Shown here in pieces: positions 58,853 to 64,000 of a stretch of 64,000 nt of DNA (its first letter is position 1; each line of letters begins with the position of its first letter). The position numbers and the translations under genes are program-made. Origin of the DNA: an uncultured Nocardioides sp. (lineage in GTDB: Bacteria > Actinomycetota > Actinomycetes > Propionibacteriales > Nocardioidaceae); the NCBI RefSeq assembly GCF_947489365.1, contig NZ_CANLDB010000002.1, positions 496,001 through 560,000 on the forward strand, given 5' to 3'. Under the pieces are notes generated by a model. It made no database searches. It saw only the letters and a list, made by a program, of their open reading frames with translations, and had not been told where the DNA came from.

Positions 58853-60025
58853 TCACCCGAGCGCGCGGTCGAGGTCGGCCAGCAGGTCCTCGACGGTCTC
58901 GATCCCGACGGACAGCCGGACGAGGTTCGCGGGCACCTCCAGCGAGGTCCCCGCGACCGAGGCGTGGGTCATCCGGCCGGGGTGCTCGATCAGCGACTCG
59001 ATACCGCCCAGGGACTCCGCGAGGGTGAACACCTCGGCCCTCCCGCACGTGTCGAGGGCGGCCTGCTCGCCGCCGGCGTGGCGGAACGAGACGATGCCGC
59101 CGTACCGCGCCATCTGGCGCGTCGCGACCTCGTGGCCCGGGTGGGAGGCGAGGCCGGGGTAGATGACCACGGCGACCCGGGGGTCGGCCTCGAGGAAGGC
59201 CACGACGGCCTCGGCGTTGTCGCAGTGGCGCTCCATCCGCACCGCGAGCGTCTTGAGACCGCGCAGCACCAGCCACGAGTCGAACGCCCCCGCGACGGCG
59301 CCGATCGCGTTCTGGTGGAAGGCGACCCGCTCGGCCAGGTCGGCGTCCCGGACGGCGAGCGCGCCGCCGACGACGTCGGAGTGGCCGCCGGCGTACTTGG
59401 TCGTGGAGTGCACGACGACGTCCGCGCCGAGCGTGAGCGGCTGCTGCAGGTACGACGAGGCGAAGGTGTTGTCGACGACCAGCAGCGCGCCCGCGTCGTG
59501 GGCGACGCCGGCGAGGGCCTCGATGTCGCCGACGCCGAGCAGCGGGTTGGTGGGGGTCTCCAGCCAGACCAGGCGGGTCCGGCCGGGCTCGATCGCGGCC
59601 GCGACGGCGTCGACGTCGGCGACGGGCGCCGTCGTGTAGTCGAGGCCCCACGGCTTCTCGACGGAGTCGAACAGCCGGAAGGTGCCGCCGTACGCGTCGT
59701 CGGGGATGACGACGTGGTCGCCCGGCGTGCAGGTCGCGCGGACCAGGGTGTCCTCGGCGGCGAGGCCGGAGGCGAACGCGAAGCCGCGCTCGGCCAGCTC
59801 GAGCGCCGCGACCGTCTGCTCCAGCGCGGTGCGGGTCGGGTTCGCGGAGCGGCTGTACTCGTAGCCGCCGCGCAGCCCGCCGACGCCGTCCTGCTTGTAC
59901 GTCGACGTCGCGAAGATCGGCGGGATCACCGCGCCGGTGGCCGGGTCCGGCTCCCAGCCCGCGTGGATCGCGCGGGTCTCGAACCCCGCCTTGTCGTGCT
60001 GGGGTCCGCTCGCGCCGTCACTCAC
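58853..60025 (-). CDS. metB: Cystathionine gamma-synthase
   Basis: A PLP enzyme of about 390 residues joining O-acyl-homoserine and cysteine in methionine biosynthesis. It has the opening FETRAIHAGWEPDPATGAV, YEYSRSANPTRTALE, TPTNPLLGVGD, the PLP-lysine segment VVHSTTKYAGGHSDVVGG, and FTLAESLGGIESLIEHPGRMTHAS. GTG 60025 is used rather than GTG 60028 because TAGCCT ends 6 nt before it. Rv1079 (metB) occupies the same place next to greA in mycobacteria. Confidence 0.95.
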   Translation of the reverse strand: MSDGASGPQHDKAGFETRAIHAGWEPDPATGAVIPPIFATSTYKQDGVGGLRGGYEYSRSANPTRTALEQTVAALELAERGFAFASGLAAEDTLVRATCTPGDHVVIPDDAYGGTFRLFDSVEKPWGLDYTTAPVADVDAVAAAIEPGRTRLVWLETPTNPLLGVGDIEALAGVAHDAGALLVVDNTFASSYLQQPLTLGADVVVHSTTKYAGGHSDVVGGALAVRDADLAERVAFHQNAIGAVAGAFDSWLVLRGLKTLAVRMERHCDNAEAVVAFLEADPRVAVVIYPGLASHPGHEVATRQMARYGGIVSFRHAGGEQAALDTCGRAEVFTLAESLGGIESLIEHPGRMTHASVAGTSLEVPANLVRLSVGIETVEDLLADLDRALG

Positions 60026-60058
60026 CACTCGAGGCTATCCGGGGTGGGCCGGGGGCCC

Positions 60059-60064
60059 TACGGT
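60059..60064 (+). promoter_or_regulatory. Leaderless -10 hexamer (TACGGT)
   Basis: TACGGT plus 7 nt leads to GTG 60072, which selects this start over GTG 60063. Confidence 0.5.
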
Positions 60065-60071
60065 GACCGTC

Positions 60072-61415
60072 GTGGGTGACCAGCCGCGGCCGTCGACCGC
60101 CTACCTCGACGTCCTGCGCGAGCAGACCGCCCGCCGGGCGGCGGTCGCGGAGCCGCTGACCTCGGCGTACGCCGGCGCGGGCGAGGCCCTGCACGCCCGG
60201 GTCGCCGCCGACGTGGACGCGGCCGGCGGTGACCTCGTCGCCCTGGCCGCGGACCTGCACGCCCACCCCGAGCTGGCCTTCGCCGAGACCCGCTCCGCGG
60301 CCGCGGTCGCCTCCCTCGCGCAGCACCTCGGCCTGGCGCCGCAGGTCGGCGTCCACGGCCTGGCGACGGCGGTGCGCGCGGAGGTGACGAGCCCGGGCTT
60401 CGACCCGGTCCGCCACCGGACCGTCGCCGTCCTCGCCGAGTACGACGCCCTGCCGGGCCTGGGCCACGCGTGCGGCCACAACGTCATCGCCGCGACCGCC
60501 GTGGGCGCCGCGGCCGCGCTGGGCCGGGTCCTCGCCGACCCGCCCGCCGGGCTGGAGGGCCGGGTCGTGCTGCTCGGATGCCCGGCCGAGGAGGGGCACA
60601 CCGGCAAGGAGTACCTCGCCCACGGCGGCGCGTTCGACGGTCTGGACGCGGCCGTGATGGTGCACCCGTTCGGCGCCGACGTGGCCGACCAGGTGTGGCT
60701 CGGGCGGCGGGTGCTCAGCGCGACCTGGACCGGGGTGTCCGCGCACGCCTCGGCCAGCCCGTTCGCCGGCCGCAACGCCCTCGACGCGGCGTCGCTGGCC
60801 TACCAGGGCATCGGCCTGCTGCGGCAGCAGACGCCGCCCGTCGACCGGGTGCACGCCGTGATCGTCGACGGCGGCCACCGCGCCTCGGTCATCCCGGACC
60901 GCGCGCGAATGGACCTCTACGTCCGCTCCCCCTTCCCCGAGACCCTCGCGGACCTGTCGCGCCGGGTCGACGACGTCCTCCACGGCGCAGCGCGGATGGC
61001 GGGCGTGGGGGTCGACGTGGTCTGGGACGAGCACCCGCCGTCCCTGCCCGTGCGCGGCAACGGCCCGCTGACCGGCCGCTGGTCGGTGGCGCAGCAGGCC
61101 CGCGGCCGGTCGCCGTACCCGCCGGGGGTGGTGCCGGAGACCCTCGCCGCGTCGACCGACTTCGGCAACGTCAGCTACCGCGTGCCCGGCATCCACCCGC
61201 TCATCGGGATCGCCGGGGAGGACGTCGCGCTGCACACCGCCGAGTTCGCCGAGGCTGCGCGCTCCGACGCGGCGGCCCGCGCGGCGGTCGACGGAGCTGC
61301 CGGCCTCGCCGCCGTCGCGCTCGACCTGCTCGCCGACGACGTCCTCGCCGACGCGGTCCGCGCCGACTTCGAGGACGCGGGCGGCGCGCTGGACGTCGCC
61401 GCCTACTTCGACTGA
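60072..61415 (+). CDS. M20 family amidohydrolase
   Basis: A zinc peptidase/aminoacylase-type protein of about 447 residues (AbgB/hippurate hydrolase-like). It has LHAHPELAFAETRSA, the metal-binding EYDALPGLGHACGHNV, PAEEGHTGKEYLAHGGAF, and a dimerisation insert VSAHASASPFAGRNALDAA. Possible substrates include p-aminobenzoyl-glutamate, indole-acyl amino acids or other N-acyl compounds. The start at 60072 follows TACGGT by 7 nt. It diverges from metB. Confidence 0.88.
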   Translation: MGDQPRPSTAYLDVLREQTARRAAVAEPLTSAYAGAGEALHARVAADVDAAGGDLVALAADLHAHPELAFAETRSAAAVASLAQHLGLAPQVGVHGLATAVRAEVTSPGFDPVRHRTVAVLAEYDALPGLGHACGHNVIAATAVGAAAALGRVLADPPAGLEGRVVLLGCPAEEGHTGKEYLAHGGAFDGLDAAVMVHPFGADVADQVWLGRRVLSATWTGVSAHASASPFAGRNALDAASLAYQGIGLLRQQTPPVDRVHAVIVDGGHRASVIPDRARMDLYVRSPFPETLADLSRRVDDVLHGAARMAGVGVDVVWDEHPPSLPVRGNGPLTGRWSVAQQARGRSPYPPGVVPETLAASTDFGNVSYRVPGIHPLIGIAGEDVALHTAEFAEAARSDAAARAAVDGAAGLAAVALDLLADDVLADAVRADFEDAGGALDVAAYFD

Positions 61416-61541
61416 CCAGCCGACCTCGAGGAACGAGAGGTCGGCGTCGGTCGGTCGGGTCGAGCAGGCCCGCGACCGAGGCACGAGGTCGCGACGGCCG
61501 TGTCGAGACACTGACTGACCAGCCGGCCTCGGCGACGAGGG
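61416..61541. repeat. Dispersed repeat copy between the M20 gene and msrA
   Basis: About 61453-61511 shares with 22471-22527 the order TCGGGTCGAG, GCGACCGAGG-A/C-ACGAGGTCGC and TCGAGACAC. GACCTCGAGGAACGAGAGGTC (about 61422-61442) is a second palindrome of similar style. No gene is present. Confidence 0.6.
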
Positions 61542-61565
61542 GTGGAACCTTTTCGCCCCCCGCGC

Positions 61566-61571
61566 TGTTAT
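61566..61571 (+). promoter_or_regulatory. Leaderless -10 hexamer of msrA (TGTTAT)
   Basis: TGTTAT ends 6 nt before ATG 61578. The GGAGG in between is only 1 nt from the ATG, too close to serve as a ribosome site. Confidence 0.55.
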
Positions 61572-61577
61572 GGAGGC

Positions 61578-62225
61578 ATGTTCGGTCTGGGAAACAAGCA
61601 GCAGATGATCGCCCCCGAGGACGCCCTGAAGGGCCAGGAGCGCGAGTGGGTCCACCTCGCGCCGAAGCACGTGGTGCTGGACGCGCCGGTGCGCACCGAC
61701 GAGGTCCCCGACGGCTACGAGGTCGCGATCTTCGGCCTCGGGTGCTTCTGGGGCGCCGAGGAGATCTACTGGCAGATGGACGGCGTCTGGTCGACATCCG
61801 TCGGGTACGCCGGCGGCTACACGCCGTTCCCGTCGTACCGCGAGGTCTGCACGGGCCGCACCGGCCACACGGAGGCCGTGCGGATCGTGTTCGACCCCTC
61901 CGTGGTCACCTTCGCGGACCTGGTGAAGCGGTTCTTCGAGATCCACGACCCCACGCAGGGCATGCGCCAGGGCAACGACGTGGGCTCGCAGTACCGCTCC
62001 GCCATCTACTTCACGACGCCCGGGCAGGAGCAGACGGCGCGCGAGCTGACCAAGGTCTACGCCGACGAGCTCACCAACCGCCGCTTCGGCGACGTCACGA
62101 CGGAGATCGCCCCGGCGGGCGAGTACTACTACGCCGAGGACGAGCACCAGCAGTACCTGGCGAAGAACCCCTTCGGCTACCGCTGCCACGCCAACACCGG
62201 CGTGCGGTTCCCGGCGACGGCCTGA
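61578..62225 (+). CDS. msrA: Peptide methionine (S)-S-oxide reductase MsrA
   Basis: MsrA repairs oxidised methionine. The 215-residue protein has the active-site GLGCFWGAEEIYW (catalytic Cys), STSVGYAGGYTPFPSYREVCTG, HTEAVRIVFDP and GSQYRSAIYF. The recycling Cys region near NPFGYRCHANTG is present. An extended N-terminus (about 45 residues with MIAPEDALKGQEREW) precedes the core. ATG 61578 has a TGTTAT -10 box 6 nt upstream. Confidence 0.96.
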   Translation: MFGLGNKQQMIAPEDALKGQEREWVHLAPKHVVLDAPVRTDEVPDGYEVAIFGLGCFWGAEEIYWQMDGVWSTSVGYAGGYTPFPSYREVCTGRTGHTEAVRIVFDPSVVTFADLVKRFFEIHDPTQGMRQGNDVGSQYRSAIYFTTPGQEQTARELTKVYADELTNRRFGDVTTEIAPAGEYYYAEDEHQQYLAKNPFGYRCHANTGVRFPATA

Positions 62226-62238
62226 CGTCCTTCGGCCG

Positions 62239-62267
62239 GCCCGACCCGGACTAGCCCCGGGTCGGGC
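62239..62267. terminator. Bidirectional terminator hairpin
   Basis: GCCCGACCCGG (62239-62249) and CCGGGTCGGGC (62257-62267) form a perfect 11-bp stem with a 7-nt loop between convergent msrA and the 62251 gene; the right arm overlaps the end of the latter. Confidence 0.7.
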
Positions 62268-62955
62268 GGGTCACGGCGGCGACGAGGGCGGCTGCGGCCA
62301 CCGCCGCGAGAGCACGGACGCCGGCGGGTCGCTGCGACGTCACCGCGGTGGTGGCCAGCCCCCACGTCGCGGTGGTGGTGACGGCGCCGACCCCGGGCCC
62401 GCGCCGCCGGACGACCGCGAGCGGCGCTCCCGCCGCCGCGACGAGCGCGGCGACGTCGAGGGGCGTGGCTAGGGGGTCGCTGTTCACGAGCCCGGACCGG
62501 CGGGCCTCCGTCGTGACGTTGACGGCGCTGGCGAGCATCGTCCAGCCGAGGAGCAGCCCGGCCGCCACCGGGGTCGTCCCCCGTCCGGCGCCGCGCTGCT
62601 CGAGCCGGCGTACGGCGAGGGCGCTCGATGCCGCGGCCGCTGACAGCACCGCGGGGGTGGGCCGGTAGTGGTCCGTCTGCGCGAGCAGCGCCCACGCCGT
62701 GTTGCCGGCGTACGCCGCCACGAGGGGCCAGCGGGTAGCCTCGTCGCCCTCCTGCGGCTGACGGACACGCCCGACGGTGTCGGCCGCGCAGGCCGCGAAG
62801 ATCGGGAACCAGACCCCGAACGCGTAGCCGGGCGGCGCGATCGGGCTCTGCGGCCCCGTGTCGTACCCCTCGCCGTCGCTCAGCAGCGGACCCAGGGTCG
62901 GCACGAGGACGAACGCGGCACAGGAGCCCGCGAGGGCGGCGTCGGCGGGGCGCAT
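62251..62955 (-). CDS. Multi-helix membrane protein, TspO/MBR-like
   Basis: A protein of about 234 residues with six to eight hydrophobic helices. The segment PIAPPGYAFGVWFPIF resembles the TspO/MBR pattern PPGWVFGVVWT, and NTAWALLAQTDHY also fits. I do not assign it beyond a TspO-like hypothetical. ATG 62955 is preferred over TTG 62976 because TACCGT ends 6 nt upstream. It converges on msrA. The function is unknown. Confidence 0.72.
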   Translation of the reverse strand: MRPADAALAGSCAAFVLVPTLGPLLSDGEGYDTGPQSPIAPPGYAFGVWFPIFAACAADTVGRVRQPQEGDEATRWPLVAAYAGNTAWALLAQTDHYRPTPAVLSAAAASSALAVRRLEQRGAGRGTTPVAAGLLLGWTMLASAVNVTTEARRSGLVNSDPLATPLDVAALVAAAGAPLAVVRRRGPGVGAVTTTATWGLATTAVTSQRPAGVRALAAVAAAALVAAVTRPTRG

Positions 62956-62961
62956 CGCCTC

Positions 62962-62967
62962 ACGGTA
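62962..62967 (-). promoter_or_regulatory. Leaderless -10 hexamer (TACCGT)
   Basis: TACCGT on the minus strand plus 6 nt leads to ATG 62955. Confidence 0.6.
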
Positions 62968-63004
62968 GTCCGACAACCGGTGGTCGGTGACGAGCCACCT
63001 TGCG

Positions 63005-63059
63005 GCGCCTTTGCGGTCGGTTCTCCGCTCCTGGCACGGAAAACGGACCGCAAAGGCGC
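63005..63059. repeat. Long inverted repeat upstream of the 62251 gene
   Basis: GCGCCTTTGCGGTC (63005-63018) and GACCGCAAAGGCGC (63046-63059) match perfectly over 14 bp. With two mismatches the arms extend to about 23 bp around a 9-nt centre. It is not beside a stop codon. Confidence 0.7.
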
Positions 63060-63135
63060 TGTCGACCCTCGACCCAGCGGCCCTCGAAGCGTCGTCACTG
63101 CTGCTCGACCACCGGTGGGCGGGGGCGGACGCAGC

Positions 63136-63168
63136 GAGCGCCCCGACCCGCAGGGGGTCGGGGCGCTC
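63136..63168 (-). terminator. Terminator hairpin of the alcohol dehydrogenase gene
   Basis: GAGCGCCCCGACC (63136-63148) and GGTCGGGGCGCTC (63156-63168) form a perfect 13-bp stem with a 7-nt loop, 25 nt beyond the stop. Confidence 0.75.
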
Positions 63169-63193
63169 GGTGTGCAGCAGCGGGAGCCGGTGC

Positions 63194-64000
63194 TCAGGGC
63201 TCCAGGATCGCGCGGCCGCGGACGCGGCCGTTGTCGAGGTCCGTGATGGCCGACTGGAAGTCGTCCAGCGCGTACTTCTGGGTGTGCAGCGTCACCGCGC
63301 CACGCGCGGTCAGCGCCATCAGGTCGCACAAGTCGTTGTAGGACCCGACGAGGTTGCCGATGATGTTGATCTCGGTGGAGACGATGTCGATGGTGGGGAT
63401 GTCGATGTTCTCGCCGTAGCCGACCACGTGGTAGTCGCCCGCCTGGCGGAGCATCTGGACGTTCTCCTTGGTCGCACCGCCCTCGCCGACGAAGTCGACG
63501 AGCACCTCGCCGCCGAACCCGTTCGTCAGCTCCAGCACCTGGTCGATGTGGGTGCCGTCGGAGACGACGCCGTGGTCGGCCCCGATGCTCAGCGCCAGCT
63601 TCAGCGCGTCGGGGTTGCGGTCGACGACGATCAGCTCGGCCGGGGTCAGGGCCCGGAGGACCTGGATCCCGATGTGACCGAGCCCGCCGGCGCCGACGAT
63701 CACGCACTTGTCGCGCGGGGTCAGGCGCTTCGCCGCCTTCGCCGCCGCGTGGTACGCCGTGAGGCCGGCGTCCGCGAGCGCCGCGACGTCCGACGGCTCG
63801 AGCGAGTCGTCGAGCTTGACCACCGAGCGGGCGGTGGTCAGCAGGTACTCGGCGTAGCCGCCGTCGGAGTCGATGCCCGGGAACCGGTTGTTCTCGCAGT
63901 GCACGTCGTCGCCCGAGCGGCACGCGCGGCACAGGCCGCAGGTGACGAGCGGGTGGAGGATCACCTTGTCGCCCTCGGCGACGTTGGTGACCCCGGAGCC
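63194..64000 (-). CDS. Zinc-dependent alcohol dehydrogenase, 5' end outside the window
   Basis: The frame runs off the right edge, so the N-terminal catalytic-zinc part is missing. The visible 268 residues have the structural-zinc loop CGLCRACRSGDDVHC (four Cys), GGYAEYLLT, the Rossmann motif VIVGAGGLGHIGIQVLRAL with an Asp-rich NAD site LIVVDRNPDALK, and the late GRAILEP ending. It resembles AdhP/NAD-dependent medium-chain dehydrogenases acting on alcohols. It is followed by a strong terminator hairpin. Confidence 0.93.
   Translation of the reverse strand, partial: GSGVTNVAEGDKVILHPLVTCGLCRACRSGDDVHCENNRFPGIDSDGGYAEYLLTTARSVVKLDDSLEPSDVAALADAGLTAYHAAAKAAKRLTPRDKCVIVGAGGLGHIGIQVLRALTPAELIVVDRNPDALKLALSIGADHGVVSDGTHIDQVLELTNGFGGEVLVDFVGEGGATKENVQMLRQAGDYHVVGYGENIDIPTIDIVSTEINIIGNLVGSYNDLCDLMALTARGAVTLHTQKYALDDFQSAITDLDNGRVRGRAILEP

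Noticed and set aside
60018..62189. 723-codon frame antisense to the M20 and msrA genes
   Set aside because: Two well-recognised genes occupy the other strand, and the translation is repetitive.
1..64000. tRNA or rRNA genes
   Set aside because: I read the gaps for TTCGANNC-type T-loops and conserved rRNA segments and found none that could fold as a tRNA.

Overview
The window is chromosomal DNA of a very high-G+C Gram-positive actinobacterium. Nearly all codons end in G or C, GTG starts and 4-nt ATGA/GTGA overlaps are common, and two mycothiol genes (mca and an MshC-type ligase) are present. The DUF4245, DUF4307, DUF6542 and DUF6318 families and the dispersed intergenic repeats suggest Nocardioidaceae/Propionibacteriales; this is inference, because no rRNA or marker gene is in view. 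No tRNA, rRNA, prophage, transposase or CRISPR array was seen. Both ends cut genes: an amidase on the left and a zinc alcohol dehydrogenase on the right.

Layout. 0-4.6 kb: amidase end, 5-hydroxyisourate hydrolase, a beta-hydroxyacid-type dehydrogenase, rmuC, a membrane protein, and a secreted PKD-like protein paired with a DUF6318 lipoprotein. 4.7-13.8 kb: a ROK repressor facing a seven-gene sugar uptake and catabolism operon (RbsACB-type transporter, ketose 3-epimerase-like protein, Gfo/Idh/MocA dehydrogenase resembling levoglucosan dehydrogenase, second TIM-barrel isomerase). 14.2-22.4 kb: YciO, ispH, xseAB, DUF4245, an HTH-Mop regulator with modABC, glpX. 22.9-30.3 kb: two alpha/beta hydrolases, then a LacI repressor facing a LpqY-SugABC-like operon. 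30.3-37.1 kb: two DUF1707 paralogues, DoxX, an ArsR/SRPBCC pair, fumC, a methyltransferase, GNAT, and a lytic transglycosylase. 37.4-47.3 kb: phoH, a short-chain cis-prenyl transferase, trhA, an uncharacterised DUF1353 operon, YnfA, an MpaB-type protein, and gluconate genes (permease, gntK, gntR). 47.3-51.8 kb: csoR-copZ-copA, a SulP transporter, thioredoxin. 51.8-60 kb: methyltransferase, MshC-like ligase, mca, DUF4307, greA, ilvA, AI-2E exporter, metB. 60-64 kb: M20 amidohydrolase, msrA, a membrane protein, adh.

The backbone from ispH to metB follows, in the same relative order, the Mycobacterium tuberculosis Rv1079-Rv1110 segment (recalled, not searched). Sugar, molybdate, copper and gluconate modules are set into it, each next to its own regulator, and most have a visible palindromic operator.

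Two features run through the whole window. First, about twenty genes have a TANNNT-type -10 hexamer ending exactly 6-7 nt before the start codon with no Shine-Dalgarno, which marks leaderless transcripts and decides several starts. Second, gaps between convergent genes hold palindromes or repeat arrays, including a 32-bp-period array whose units flip orientation in the middle, and a 170-bp MITE-like element whose end overlaps a promoter.
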